DNA of 64,000 nt from Pseudomonas sp. ANT_J12 (GCF_008370045.1 NZ_VOBN01000010.1:1-64000); one strand, 5' to 3'. Numbered from the stretch's first letter, positions 8,665 to 18,044 are shown. Notes: generated by a model from the sequence alone, not told the origin. Numbers and translations: made by a program.

Positions 8665-8885
8665 TCACGCCCTAATAGCTTCAAGCAATCCTGGGATGCC
8701 GAAGATGCTCATCATTCGTTTGAGGTTGTACGCGAACACATGAAGGCTCATCTCGGTACTTACCCTTGGCAGAGTTTTAGTCAGGAAGTGGGTGGCTCCC
8801 ATCCAATATTTGAGCGTTCCGAAAGGATACTCAACAGTCTGGCGGCGAGCCTTCATCTTCCTTGGGTAATTCGCGGGGCTCTAGC
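8665..8885 (-). pseudogene. IS1182 family transposase, C-terminal fragment
   Basis: The last ~65 codons of an IS1182-type transposase remain, with the motifs RRQTVEYPFGTLK (the last catalytic Glu region), GATHFLTKTL and STEMSLHVFAYNLKRMM before the stop at 8665. The rest of the protein is missing here. An N-terminal piece of the same type of transposase, in the same orientation, lies at 12133-12810, on the other side of the aldehyde dehydrogenase/aminotransferase operon. Confidence 0.75.
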
Positions 8886-9049
8886 GTGTTTTGCCTTGGT
8901 CAGAAACTAGCAAAAAACGGGCGCGCAGAAAAAGAGCGCAAGAAGTTAGTAAAACGCAGTAATTATGTGTCGTACTGGTATTTATAGACGTTTTGCCGCT
9001 CGATAAGGTCAATAAACTGGCGACAACAAAAACACGTTAAGTGGTCGCG

Positions 9050-10516
9050 ATGAAAAACCTTGCCAAAAATGCTTTGAGTCAACTTACTCGCCCAGACCTC
9101 CTGGAAACGCGCGCATATATTAATGGAGAGTGGATTGATGTCGATTTTCGCCTGGCTGTTACAGATCCGGCTACCGATGCAAAAATCGCAGAAGTCGCCC
9201 ATTGCGATGTCATTTGGGTTGATCGCGCCGTTGAAGCGGCCGGTGCCGCATTCCCTGCATGGCGCGATTTGTTACCAGCTCAGCGGGGCGTAATTCTTCG
9301 GAAGTGGGCAGCGCTGACTCTCGAGCATGCCCAAGATTTGGCGGTCATCATGACCGCTGAACAAGGCAAGCCTTTTGAGGAGTCCTTGGGTGAAATCTCC
9401 TATGGTGCAGCTTTCTTGGAATGGTTCGCTGCTGAAGGGGAGCGCTGCTACGGAGAGACCATTCCGAGCCATTTGGCTGGTAGTCAGCTTCTAACAAAAC
9501 TGCAGCCTCTCGGAGTTGTCGCCGCGATTACACCTTGGAATTTCCCAAGTGCAATGATTACTCGTAAGGCGGGTGCCGCACTAGCTGCCGGCTGCACGAT
9601 GATCGTTAAGCCGGCGCCTGAAACGCCGTTGTCGGCACTTGCACTGGCCAAGCTCGCCGAGGAAGCAGGAATTCCTGCGGGCGTATTCCAAGTCCTGACC
9701 GGTGATGCGATTGAGCAATCCGCTCGTCTGCTGCAGCGCCCAGAGGTGCGTGCGTTCAGTTTCACTGGGTCTACTGAAGTAGGGAAGCTGCTGCTGAAGC
9801 AGTCCGGTGACACAGTGAAAAAAGTATCGCTCGAATTGGGTGGACATGCGCCTTTCATCGTGTTCGATGATGCTTCGATTGAAGAGTCAGTTGCTGGTTG
9901 TATTGGTGCCAAATTCTCAACATCAGGGCAGGACTGTCTCGGCGCTAACCGCATTTATGTTCAGCGCGGCCATTACGAAAAGTTCGTCGAAGCTTTCGCT
10001 GCTGCTACAGCTAAGTTGACGGTTGGTCATGGGCTTGAGAGAGGTGTCGATATCGGCCCGATGACTCGTCGTTCGGTCGCTATCAAGTGCCGTGACCATA
10101 TTGAGAATGCTACGTCCCTGGGGGCGCGCATTGTGGTTGGTAGTGCGGTTATTCACGGGAATTTTGTCACGCCGACCGTTCTAGCAGATGTCACCGACGA
10201 GATGGACATCGCCTTCGAAGAAACCTTTGGGCCAGTTGCTGCGATTCTTCCATTTGATACGGAGGATGAGGTTTTACGTCGGGCTAACAAAACCGAGTTT
10301 GGCCTTGCGGCCTACGTTTACACCAATGATTTGCGCCGGGCACTTCGACTTTCTGATCGATTGGAATACGGCATGGTCGCGCTCAATACGCCGAAGTTTA
10401 CTGGCGCTCCCATCCCATTCGGCGGCTGGAAGCAATCCGGCCTAGGCCGAGAAGGTTCCAAACACGGCCTTGCCGAATACATGGAACTCAAATACGTCTG
10501 CTTCGGCAACCTGTGA
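9050..10516 (+). CDS. gabD: NAD(P)-dependent aldehyde dehydrogenase, succinate-semialdehyde dehydrogenase-like
   Basis: A 488-residue cytoplasmic aldehyde dehydrogenase of the succinate-semialdehyde dehydrogenase (GabD) group, which oxidises succinate semialdehyde to succinate in GABA catabolism. Visible motifs: TPWNFPSAM and KPAPETPLS (cofactor and oxyanion region), FTGSTEVGK (nucleotide fold), LELGGHAPF with Glu262 as general base, and SGQDCLGANR with the nucleophile Cys296. In most GabD proteins the residue before Cys is Thr, so Asp here is unusual. GTG at 9041 is an alternative start; ATG at 9050 has GTGG just upstream. Nineteen bases separate it from an aminotransferase gene, which suggests a two-step route: transamination of an omega-amino compound, then oxidation of the aldehyde. 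The true aldehyde may differ from succinate semialdehyde. The operon lies between IS1182 fragments. Confidence 0.8.
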   Translation: MKNLAKNALSQLTRPDLLETRAYINGEWIDVDFRLAVTDPATDAKIAEVAHCDVIWVDRAVEAAGAAFPAWRDLLPAQRGVILRKWAALTLEHAQDLAVIMTAEQGKPFEESLGEISYGAAFLEWFAAEGERCYGETIPSHLAGSQLLTKLQPLGVVAAITPWNFPSAMITRKAGAALAAGCTMIVKPAPETPLSALALAKLAEEAGIPAGVFQVLTGDAIEQSARLLQRPEVRAFSFTGSTEVGKLLLKQSGDTVKKVSLELGGHAPFIVFDDASIEESVAGCIGAKFSTSGQDCLGANRIYVQRGHYEKFVEAFAAATAKLTVGHGLERGVDIGPMTRRSVAIKCRDHIENATSLGARIVVGSAVIHGNFVTPTVLADVTDEMDIAFEETFGPVAAILPFDTEDEVLRRANKTEFGLAAYVYTNDLRRALRLSDRLEYGMVALNTPKFTGAPIPFGGWKQSGLGREGSKHGLAEYMELKYVCFGNL

Positions 10517-10535
10517 GAATTGAGGAGATAACAAC

Positions 10536-11942
10536 ATGAATAAGCAAACACATGATCTGATTGCAGCCCAGGATCGTAATGCCGTCCTGCATCCGTTTAC
10601 CAATCTGAAAGATTTCGCCAGCGGCAAACTTGGTGATCCCACCATCGTTGAGTCTGGTAAAGGAATCCGGATCACAGATTCCACCGGTCGTGAATACATC
10701 GACGGTTTTGCGGGCTTGTATTGCATGAACGTTGGTTACGGTCGTACTGAAGTGGCCGAGGCTATTTCTCGTCAAGCACACAAGCTCGCCTACTACCACA
10801 GTTATGCAGCCCACACGACGGACGAATTGGCTCGCCTGTCGGATCGTCTGGTTCGCATGGCACCCGGCAAGATGAGCAAGGTTTTTTACGGTCTCTCCGG
10901 TTCCGATGCTAACGAAACTCAAGCCAAACTGGTCTGGTACTACAACAATCTGCGTGGTCTGCCGAGGAAGAAAAAAATCATCACCCGCGATCGTGGCTAT
11001 CATGGCTGTTCGGTGATTTCGGGTTCTATGACCGGGATGAGCTTCTACCACGACTACATGGACTTGCCTGTCACCGGCATCCTGCGTACCGGGGCCCCGC
11101 ACCATTATTGGGGGGCCGAAGCTGGTGAAACTGAAGAGCAATTTTCCGCCCGTCGCGCACAGGAGCTGGAGGAGCTGATCTTGCATGAAGATCCGGACAC
11201 GATCGGGGCTTTCATTGCTGAACCAGTTCTGGGCACGGGGGGTATCACTCCGCCTCCAGCCGGCTATTGGGCTGCGATCCAGCCAGTCCTCAAGAAATAC
11301 GACATCCTTCTGATTGCCGACGAGGTGATCACGGGATTTGGTCGCACCGGCGCGATGTTTGGCTGCGATAAGTACGGCATCGAGCCTGACCTTATCACCG
11401 TAGCAAAAGGCTTGACCTCGGCATACGCTCCACTGTCCGCTGCTATCGTTGGCGAGAAGGTTTACAAGGTTATGGAAGAGGGGGCCGATCATGTCGGTGC
11501 GTTCTCGCACGGGTATACATATTCTGGCCATCCAATTGGTGTCGCTGCCGCAAATGCTGTCCTGGACATTGTTGAGCAAGAAGATATCCCCGGCAACGCC
11601 GCTCGAGTGGGGGCTTATCTGCAGAGCAGCCTCAAGGAAGTGTTCGGTGGTCTGCCGATTGTTGGAGAGGTTCGGGGCGTCGGATTGATGGCAGCTCTGG
11701 AGTTTGTCGCGGATCCGGTTACCAAGAAACGCTTCGATCCGGCCCTGAAAGTAGGTGCGCGTATCTCCAAGGCTGCTCGCGATTTGAACCTGATTGCCCG
11801 GGCAATGCCCCATGGCGAAATCCTAGGTTTCGCTCCACCTCTGGTGACCACCGAAAAAGAAGTCGATCAGATAATTGATCTAGCCCATCAAGCTGTACAA
11901 AAAATTATCAACGAATTGACCGCTGAAGGCGCCCTGCGCTGA
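10536..11942 (+). CDS. Class III (omega) aminotransferase
   Basis: A 468-residue fold-type I, PLP-dependent class III aminotransferase. It carries FYGLSGSDANETQAK (phosphate-binding region), GYHGCSVISGS, the cofactor aspartate in LLIADEVITGFGRTG, and the PLP lysine in TVAKGLTSAYAP (Lys291). The group includes omega-amino acid:pyruvate, putrescine:pyruvate (SpuC) and beta-alanine aminotransferases; exact substrate cannot be read from sequence. TTGAGGAGA stands well before the ATG, 19 bases after the aldehyde dehydrogenase stop, so the two are co-transcribed. A rho-independent terminator follows at 11973-11997. Aminotransferase plus aldehyde dehydrogenase would convert a terminal amine or GABA-like compound to a carboxylate. 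No dedicated regulator or transporter adjoins them. Confidence 0.85.
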   Translation: MNKQTHDLIAAQDRNAVLHPFTNLKDFASGKLGDPTIVESGKGIRITDSTGREYIDGFAGLYCMNVGYGRTEVAEAISRQAHKLAYYHSYAAHTTDELARLSDRLVRMAPGKMSKVFYGLSGSDANETQAKLVWYYNNLRGLPRKKKIITRDRGYHGCSVISGSMTGMSFYHDYMDLPVTGILRTGAPHHYWGAEAGETEEQFSARRAQELEELILHEDPDTIGAFIAEPVLGTGGITPPPAGYWAAIQPVLKKYDILLIADEVITGFGRTGAMFGCDKYGIEPDLITVAKGLTSAYAPLSAAIVGEKVYKVMEEGADHVGAFSHGYTYSGHPIGVAAANAVLDIVEQEDIPGNAARVGAYLQSSLKEVFGGLPIVGEVRGVGLMAALEFVADPVTKKRFDPALKVGARISKAARDLNLIARAMPHGEILGFAPPLVTTEKEVDQIIDLAHQAVQKIINELTAEGALR

Positions 11943-11972
11943 TTCTTAACTAAAAGAATGATTTTTACTCTT

Positions 11973-11997
11973 GGCCGGAACCTCACCGGCCTTTTTT
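11973..11997 (+). terminator. Rho-independent terminator of the aminotransferase operon
   Basis: GGCCGG (11973-11978), a seven-base loop, CCGGCC (11986-11991) and six T residues. It lies 30 bases after the aminotransferase stop. Confidence 0.8.
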
Positions 11998-12132
11998 ATC
12001 CTGTAATTACCTCTTGAGGTGCTATGAATTTAACATATGCATGATAAGCAGTGACTACGTGAATGATTCAGCTCATTTGAACGCAATGGTCTATCAAAGT
12101 AAGAGTCGAAGAGGGAAAAGCCTGGATTGGCC

Positions 12133-12810
12133 TCAACTTGTCAACGTTATGCAGCGGTTGATTCGCGGGGATATCAAAAAGGAAGTTGAGCAGACTAATG
12201 CAGCGGAAAACACGAACAGGCGAGTAGCCTTGGGCTGAGCGATTGAGGCTTCTTGCTGATCGGCTTCGTCGAGCGCAGTCAGGTACCGATTGATACTCGA
12301 TTCAATTTCTTCCATTCGCCGCTTCAGTTTGGCGCTGGTGAAATTGCGGTCGCGGTTGTTGACCGCCTTGAACTTCCTGCCGTCGATGGCGACCAGATTT
12401 TCTCCGAACAGTCCCAGCTGCTGGCACAGCACCACGAATTGGCGGCAGACGCCTCGGATGGCCTTGCTGTTGTCTTTTCGGAAGTTGGCGATGGTCTTGA
12501 AATCGGGTATCAAACGTCCGGTCAGCCACATCAGCTCGACGTTGCGTTGGGCCTCTCGCTCCAGGCGTCGGCTTGAATGAATGCGGTTCAGATAGCCGTA
12601 GATATAAATCTTTAGCAGGATCGCGGGATGGTAAGCCGGCCGGCCTGTATCAGCCGGTATGGCACCTTCGAAACCCAATTTGACCAGGTCGAATTCGTCG
12701 ACAAAGACGTCGACTACGCGCACCGGGTTGGTATCCGTGACGTAATCGTCGAGGCTCTCCGGAAGGAAGGTGCCTTGGTCTCGATGTTCACCTTGGATAA
12801 AGCGCTTCAT
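12133..12810 (-). pseudogene. IS1182 family transposase, N-terminal fragment
   Basis: From ATG 12810 the protein matches the first ~200 residues of IS1182 transposases: MKRFIQGEHRDQGTFLPESL, then LKIYIYGYLNRIHSSRRLER, MWLTGRLIPDFKTIANFRKD and VAIDGRKFKAVNNRDRNF (first catalytic Asp). Similarity stops after QPKATR near 12220, and the last ~25 residues come from other sequence. The normal protein is near 480 residues. The end of the element is marked by TGTGTAAAAACG on the minus strand (about 12867-12878). The matching C-terminal piece at 8665-8885 has the same orientation. Confidence 0.8.
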
Positions 12811-13012
12811 GGGCGATCCCTGAGATGAAATCCTCAGAAATCATAGCAAGGGTTTGCGAGAGCGTTTTTACACACTCTGGGCCAAAAGCAGCCGGCGAGT
12901 ACCAGTAAGAGTCGGAGATCAGTGGGGCGTTCGGTTGCGACTACTAAGCCAGGGGCTATTCAATGCTACGCTTCCTGTGATTCGTACTCGAACCCTCATC
13001 TAGGGCCAAAAA

Positions 13013-13210
13013 ATGACAGCACTGAGGTTCTTTTTCGTGAAGTACAGATATCGCCTCAAGTCGTCGCTCGATAGCGAGTCCTGGTCCGAAGGCACAAGGC
13101 CGATTCGGGCGGATAGCAAAGAAGATGCCAATTACAGTGCTAGTCAAATGCTCCCGCAGGATATGCCAGATCATGTGGTTGAAATTTTAGACCTCAGAAA
13201 CGAACCATAG
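13013..13210 (+). CDS. Small hypothetical protein
   Basis: A 65-residue frame with a plausible protein composition (FFVKYRYRLKSS, SWSEGTRPIRADSKEDA, MPDHVVEILDLRNEP). I cannot name the family with certainty; the pattern of a short beta-rich start, a charged middle and a final VEIL strand fits small conserved proteins seen in pseudomonads. No signal peptide or membrane segment. It ends ten bases before the next gene (13220), so the two may form a unit. Confidence 0.45.
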   Translation: MTALRFFFVKYRYRLKSSLDSESWSEGTRPIRADSKEDANYSASQMLPQDMPDHVVEILDLRNEP

Positions 13211-13219
13211 GCCGCATAC

Positions 13220-13765
13220 ATGTCAACCGAACACCATCACGCAACATCTGTGTCGCTTCCTCCGGAGTCGGCGATTGCTAAAGCCTACGCATCAATGAAT
13301 CTCGCCGACGCTTACTCGATCGAGCTTCCCACCGGAGCGTCAACCAATCCCGAATTGTTGGCGAGGTTCATCTTCGCTCACCAAGCGCCTTGGGTCAGCA
13401 GCCTCTTGACGGTTCGAGACGCGCTCGTAGCCGGTTTCGGCCTCAAGACAGCTAAGCATCTCGCATCACTGGATGCGGAGAGCGGAGCGGGCCGACTCGG
13501 CATCTTTAAGATCTACAGCACAAGTCCAACTGAAGTTGTTCTTGGAGAAGACGACAAGCACCTGGACTTCAGGCTCTCTGTTCTGTGTTCCGGTCAGTCG
13601 TCGCCGGGAGCTAAACGTCACTTGATTCTGTCGACCGTTGTTCATTGCCACAATCGCTTAGGTCGTCTCTATATTTTTCTCATTGCCCCGTTTCATCGCT
13701 TAGTCGTTCAGTCCAATCTTCGTCGTGCGGCACGGATCGGCTGGCCGTCGGCGACGGAGACGTAA
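13220..13765 (+). CDS. DUF2867 domain-containing protein
   Basis: A 181-residue protein that resembles the DUF2867 family: an ARFIFAHQAPWVSSLLTVRD stretch, then VAGFGLKTAKH, the central FKIYSTSPTEVVLGEDDKHLDFRLSV and a C-terminal half (VVHCHNRLGRLYIFLIAPFH) that fits the family's aromatic Arg/His-rich region. The function of the family is unknown. No signal peptide. An attC-like site (13801-13884) begins 36 bases after its stop, so the gene may have been carried as an integron cassette. Start ATG at 13220 has only a weak ribosome site. Confidence 0.65.
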   Translation: MSTEHHHATSVSLPPESAIAKAYASMNLADAYSIELPTGASTNPELLARFIFAHQAPWVSSLLTVRDALVAGFGLKTAKHLASLDAESGAGRLGIFKIYSTSPTEVVLGEDDKHLDFRLSVLCSGQSSPGAKRHLILSTVVHCHNRLGRLYIFLIAPFHRLVVQSNLRRAARIGWPSATET

Positions 13766-13800
13766 GCCAAAGTCCAAATCATCATGCGCGGCCAACTGAG

Positions 13801-13884
13801 GTCTAACCCTTCCCTCAACCCGGACCGCAACCGAAGACTGGCGCTGCGCGGCATAGGTTGCGGCCTGTTAGCTCGGCGTTGAAC
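13801..13884 (+). other. attC-like integron recombination site
   Basis: The 84-bp stretch starts with GTCTAAC (matches RYYYAAC) and ends with GTTGAAC (matches GTTRRRY), the two core ends of attC sites. Between them an 8-bp perfect inverted repeat (CCGCAACC / GGTTGCGG) and outer partly paired arms (CTCAACCCGG near the left, TTAGCTCGGC near the right) form an imperfect hairpin, as attC sites do. It lies 36 bases downstream of a gene in the same orientation, which is where a cassette has its attC. No intI gene is in the window, and no second attC was found. Confidence 0.55.
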
Positions 13885-14021
13885 GACAGCTTCCGGGAAG
13901 CATGACCTACGGCAAAGGGTCGGTTGCAGCCGTTTTCGCCCATCGTCATTCCCCTCCTGCTACGCTCTCACTTAGCGCCCCTAAGCAGCTCACGTCATCG
14001 TTGGGTCGTCAGGAGCCTAAA

Positions 14022-14357
14022 ATGAAATTCGCATTTCTGACGTTCATAGCCCTACTCACCTGCTCATCGGCAATGGCATCACCGCCAGATGGAGAAACAC
14101 TTTTTCAAGATAACTGCATGTTTTGTCATGGGCCTCGAGGCACGGGAGGATCGGCACCTAAGCTGGCCGGAGATGCCAGTGAGTGGAAATCAAAAGTATT
14201 TGAGAGAGCCGTGCTGAGCGGTATCGACGACCATGGGGCGCCTCTGAAGGCGCCAATGCCGCATTGGGTTAACGCTAGCTTCAAATCTGACAACGGTGTA
14301 AAGCCAAGCAAACTTGAAATTGATGCAATTCAGAAATACCTGCATCAGCAAAAGTAG
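14022..14357 (+). CDS. Small c-type cytochrome, periplasmic
   Basis: A 111-residue class I cytochrome c. It has a signal peptide (MKFAFLTFIALLTCSSAMAS), one haem motif CMFCH (about 33-37) and a later Met-containing segment (KAPMPHW) that can give the sixth iron ligand. AGGAG stands eight bases before the ATG at 14022; the longer frame from 13902 covers the attC-like site and lacks sense. Such proteins carry electrons in the periplasm, usually to an oxidase or from a dehydrogenase. No partner gene adjoins. A hairpin terminator follows about 107 bases after the stop. It may be a second cassette-borne gene, because it begins 138 bases after the attC-like site. Confidence 0.75.
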   Translation: MKFAFLTFIALLTCSSAMASPPDGETLFQDNCMFCHGPRGTGGSAPKLAGDASEWKSKVFERAVLSGIDDHGAPLKAPMPHWVNASFKSDNGVKPSKLEIDAIQKYLHQQK

Positions 14358-14463
14358 TGTGTTTGCTTCGACCGAATGCTTTAGTTTCTGCGACATGCTT
14401 TTCACGCAGTGATCACAGAATGGAGCGCAGATTACCCCTGCTCATTTGAAGAATTCCCATTTG

Positions 14464-14490
14464 GCACGCCCGCATGCGGGCCATTTTTTT
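14464..14490 (+). terminator. Rho-independent terminator after the cytochrome c gene
   Basis: GCCCGCATGCGGGC (14468-14481) is a perfect palindromic stem, followed by CA and seven T residues. Confidence 0.65.
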
Positions 14491-14635
14491 GGCTGCTACG
14501 CTTTCCTAATTCGAGGGAGGTTACCTGCAATGGAGGGCTGTTTTGATTCGATTTCTGCCTCTCGCGACTGGCAGCAAACGGCTGTGGATTGAACCGGTCG
14601 ATGCAACGGATTGGCTGTTTTGTAGGACGAAGCAG

Positions 14636-15190
14636 TCATTGATGTTCCGCTGCCAACATTGACCTGAATTGAGAAGTGATCTCTGAAGATAGCCCGGCAC
14701 CTTCGAACACTGCGCAGGTGAAGCTAACGGGTGCAGGGCCTGGAGCAGTTATGATGCGGTCTGCAACCACAGCCACTGGACTGCTTCGATAAAGCGTGGG
14801 CCCTTCATAACCTACGGCATTCTGTTGTAAGAAGTCAGCGCTGTTCGATGTATGAGGAACCGTGTCGAGAAGCCCGGCCCTCGCAAGTGCCAGCGTTCTC
14901 CCACAGATACCGGCAATTGTCGCTCCACTTGAACGACTAGCATGAAGAAACTCTCGAATATCCGGTGCTTCTGCACGTTTCCAGACCATTCCTCCAAAGA
15001 CGACAACAACGTCCGGTTTCCAGTCCAGACATTGTTGCAAACTGCTATCGACAGTTACAGCCAATCCACCCTGCGAGCGGAACTGTCCCGTAGCAGAAGC
15101 GAAAAACCTGACGTCGATCCCGTAAAACGGAGACGCAGTTCCAGCAATGAAAGCATATTCCCAGTGGGTCAGTTTTCAATCAGCGCCAAC
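14636..15190 (-). pseudogene. DJ-1/PfpI family protein, frameshifted
   Basis: The minus strand codes for a DJ-1/PfpI (type 1 glutamine amidotransferase-like) protein: WEYAFIAGTASPFYGIDV, LAVTVDSSLQQCLDWKPDVV, VVFGGMVWKR and ATIAGICGRTLALARAG with the nucleophile-elbow Cys in GICG. The N-terminus (RRNLLALIEN, about 15165-15190) is in a different frame from the rest, so a frameshift near 15160 separates them; a stop also lies there. From 14636 to 15064 the frame is open. Family members act as deglycases, proteases, amidotransferase-like or stress proteins. The open frame alone lacks its first strand and is probably not functional. Confidence 0.65.
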
Positions 15191-15409
15191 AGATTACGAC
15201 GTCTGGAGGCTGTACGAGCCGAAAAAGGCATTGCGTGTAGCGACCAGGACGGTTCGCATTGACCGGAAGACGCTCATTATAAAAAAAGCATTGGGCGGGT
15301 GACCAAACCTTACTCAATGCAAAAATAAAACTCTGAAGGGAATAGGCGCGCAAGTAAATTCAGCCGTGTAGAGCGCGATCATCCCGTACTCCGATTTTTG
15401 CTTTTTTTG

Positions 15410-16171
15410 TCAAATACCTGTTTGTAACACACGGCCTAAAAAGGCTTTGACCCGTGGGTTTTTATTATCCCCAAAGAATTGGGAGGGCGGAAGATCCTCC
15501 GCAATCTCTCCTTGATCGAAGAAAATCACCCTGTCAGCTACTTGACTGGCAAAACCCATTTCATGGGTAACAATGAGCATGGTGATACCTGTGGCCGCAA
15601 GGCGTTTCATTACATCCAGAACTTCGTTGACCATTTCCGGATCAAGCGCCGACGTGGGCTCATCGAACAGAAGAATCCGAGGTTCCATTGCCAATGCTCG
15701 TGCAATAGCGACCCTCTGCTGCTGACCACCTGAAAGCGCATGAGGATATTTATGGCTGTGGTCGCCCATACCTACTTTCTGTAGCAAGTCGTTGGCCAGT
15801 GACATTGCTTTTGCACGTGACAGTCCTCGAACTTTCATCGGCGCCAGACAAAGATTATCCAGCACGCTCAGATGTGGAAATAGATTGAATGACTGGAAAA
15901 CCATTCCCACCTCGCGACGCAGCAACGCGAGGTTAGATGGTTTGTCTGATACCTCTACGCCGTCGATGACAATCGAGCCTTCTTCGTGTTTTTCCAGCCT
16001 ATTCAAAAGACGTAGAAAGGTGGATTTTCCTGAACCGGAAGCACCAAGAATAGCGATAACTTCGCCGGCCTTTATTTGTACGCTCACGCGTTTCAACACA
16101 CAGGTTGCACCATAGCTTTTCTTGACGCCGGCTATATTAATCAGAGTGGACACTTCAGGCGACTCCATCAT
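15410..16171 (-). CDS. Polar amino acid ABC transporter, ATP-binding protein
   Basis: A 253-residue ATPase of the polar amino acid (GlnQ/HisP-like) ABC importer family. Walker [10 protein letters not shown] (residues 43-51), Q-loop [12 protein letters not shown], signature LSGGQQQR, Walker [13 protein letters not shown] and the H-loop in IVTHEMGF are all intact. It powers uptake by the permease encoded just upstream. The permease stop and the first of two adjacent ATG codons overlap (16169-16171); AAGGAGATA suits the second ATG (16168) better. It is the last gene of the three-gene operon binding protein - permease - ATPase. The substrate is probably an amino acid or a related compound; it is not fixed by sequence. 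Confidence 0.9.
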   Translation of the reverse strand: MMESPEVSTLINIAGVKKSYGATCVLKRVSVQIKAGEVIAILGASGSGKSTFLRLLNRLEKHEEGSIVIDGVEVSDKPSNLALLRREVGMVFQSFNLFPHLSVLDNLCLAPMKVRGLSRAKAMSLANDLLQKVGMGDHSHKYPHALSGGQQQRVAIARALAMEPRILLFDEPTSALDPEMVNEVLDVMKRLAATGITMLIVTHEMGFASQVADRVIFFDQGEIAEDLPPSQFFGDNKNPRVKAFLGRVLQTGI

Positions 16172-16959
16172 TATCTCCTTTCAACACTTAGGTAGCGTTC
16201 AAGCGCATTAGTAACCTGGGTGAGTCCAGTGGTGAGCGTCAAGTAGATAAGAGCGGACGTAACCAAGACCGGGACTGGCTCAAATGTCGCGGACTGGATG
16301 CGGCTGGCCGCATTGGAAAGCTCGACCACTCCGATGGCATAAGCCAGTGAGGAGTCCTTTAATAGTGAGACGCCATTGTTCACAAGAGGGGGTAGGCAGA
16401 TCCGTAGTGCCTGAGGCATCACAACATTGATGAAAATTGTAAATCTGGAGAGCCCAAGTGCATGAGCCGCTTCTATTTGCCCCTTTGGAACGGACTGCAG
16501 ACCTGAGCGAATTGCTTCGGCATTATAAGCGCCAATGTTGAATGCCAATGCAACGGCGGCAGAGGTGAAGTCATTGAACTCTAAGGACGGTAATATTACA
16601 GGGAGCGCAAAAAACACAAACAAAATTTGCAGTAATAATGGGGTTCCTCGTGCTACCCAAACATAGAACGAACAAACCCATCGCAGAGGAGGAAGGGTTG
16701 ATGCTTTTCCCAAGGCGATAATGGTTCCGATTGCTACTCCGAAAATTCCCGCCATAACGGTCAACTTTACCGTTACCCATACAGCTGCTGCCAGCTCCTT
16801 GGAGTTAGGCCCAATCGGGTTTGGAAAAAAATGCAGTATCGCATCCATTGCAAATAGTATTGCTGACGTGATGACGGTCGCTAACAAACCTTTGAGTAGC
16901 GAATTATTTATTTTCAGGGCTCTGCTTGGGAGTACGCAAAATTTTGCACTAGAAGACAT
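16171..16959 (-). CDS. Polar amino acid ABC transporter, permease
   Basis: A 262-residue inner-membrane permease of the His/Glu/Gln family, with about five membrane helices. The EAA loop that contacts the ATPase reads [20 protein letters not shown], preceded by the usual [20 protein letters not shown] segment. Only one permease gene is present, so it probably acts as a homodimer. It overlaps the ATPase gene by one base and lies 52 bases downstream of the binding-protein gene. Confidence 0.88.
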   Translation of the reverse strand: MSSSAKFCVLPSRALKINNSLLKGLLATVITSAILFAMDAILHFFPNPIGPNSKELAAAVWVTVKLTVMAGIFGVAIGTIIALGKASTLPPLRWVCSFYVWVARGTPLLLQILFVFFALPVILPSLEFNDFTSAAVALAFNIGAYNAEAIRSGLQSVPKGQIEAAHALGLSRFTIFINVVMPQALRICLPPLVNNGVSLLKDSSLAYAIGVVELSNAASRIQSATFEPVPVLVTSALIYLTLTTGLTQVTNALERYLSVERR

Positions 16960-17011
16960 AGTAGTACCTCAAAATCCAAGCTACTTGATTCTTAGCTTTT
17001 ACCGAAAATTT

Positions 17012-17782
17012 TTATAAGCAACGAATATCTTCGTTGAACCATTTTTTCGAGATTTTTTCGTAAGTGCCATCAGATTGCATATCCGCAAGCGTTGTGTCGT
17101 AGGCCGCGGCGAGTGAGTCATTGTTGTTTTTAACTGCCGATGCAACCTTCTCGGAGAAAAGGTAATCTCCAACAGTCATTCCGCGTGTAGGTTGCTTCTC
17201 AACAGACAATTTAGCTACAAATTTATCGGTGACCCATGCATCGGCGCGGCCCGAAACCATTGCGTTACGGGCATCACTATCAGACGCAAAGTTTCGGACT
17301 TGCTTTATACCGGGGATGGTGCTCGCTTTTTGGAAGTAGGTAGACCCCGTTTGCGCGGACACCACCTTTCCATTCAGATCTGTGGCGCCTTTGATTCCAG
17401 GTTGATTGCTAACAATCACTCCGCCAGTGCAGTAAAGCGGAGATGTAAAATGGACGGCTTTGGCGCGTTCGTCTGTAATGGTGAATGACGCAATAACGAT
17501 ATCCCATCGATCCTGGGTCAAGCCGGCCAGCAGCGAGTCAAAAGACATAGGCTTCCACTCGGGCGTTACGCCCAACCGCCGAGCAACTTCATTACCGATA
17601 TCAATTTCAAATCCAGTGAGGTTTCCGCCGTCAAAGTACTGAAATGGAGGGAATGTACCGTCCGTGCCGATAATAATTTTTCCGGAGCTTTGTATTTCCT
17701 CCAGGCTTTTAGCTTGCGTAGGGGCGATAGAAAGCGAGGCGATAAGCCCTACGACACCGAGGAATAGTGTGATTTTTTTCAT
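17012..17782 (-). CDS. Polar amino acid ABC transporter, periplasmic substrate-binding protein
   Basis: A 256-residue family 3 solute-binding protein. After an N-terminal signal peptide (MKKITLFLGVVGLIASLSIA, cleaved near TQA-KS) it shows IIGTDGTFPPFQYFDGGNLT, GFEIDIGNEVARRLGV and DIVIASFTITDERAK, the typical lobe I motifs with ligand-contacting Arg. ATG at 17782 is preferred because GGGAG lies eight bases upstream; a GTG at 17797 is weaker. First gene of the importer operon. A divergent Lrp-type regulator starts at 18045, leaving 262 bases of shared promoter region. Confidence 0.9.
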   Translation of the reverse strand: MKKITLFLGVVGLIASLSIAPTQAKSLEEIQSSGKIIIGTDGTFPPFQYFDGGNLTGFEIDIGNEVARRLGVTPEWKPMSFDSLLAGLTQDRWDIVIASFTITDERAKAVHFTSPLYCTGGVIVSNQPGIKGATDLNGKVVSAQTGSTYFQKASTIPGIKQVRNFASDSDARNAMVSGRADAWVTDKFVAKLSVEKQPTRGMTVGDYLFSEKVASAVKNNNDSLAAAYDTTLADMQSDGTYEKISKKWFNEDIRCL

Positions 17783-18044
17783 CTTTGTAACTCCCACTTC
17801 GATTATTGTTAAAGGCAGTTTTTTGATGAGATAAGAAAGGCCGTACTTGTTAATTCAGATACTTATATACGTAATTCGGGCAATGTCGTCCTTTGTGTAA
17901 ACGCCGTTTCTGGCGCTTTCTGCGCTGAATCGTCCCGTTGCCGCAGCAATAAGTTTATGAGATCCTCAGAGCGTATTTCGGCGTTAATATATGAGCTTTT
18001 GCATTTTTAATGCGTTAAATTGATAGTATTGGAGGAAAAACTGC

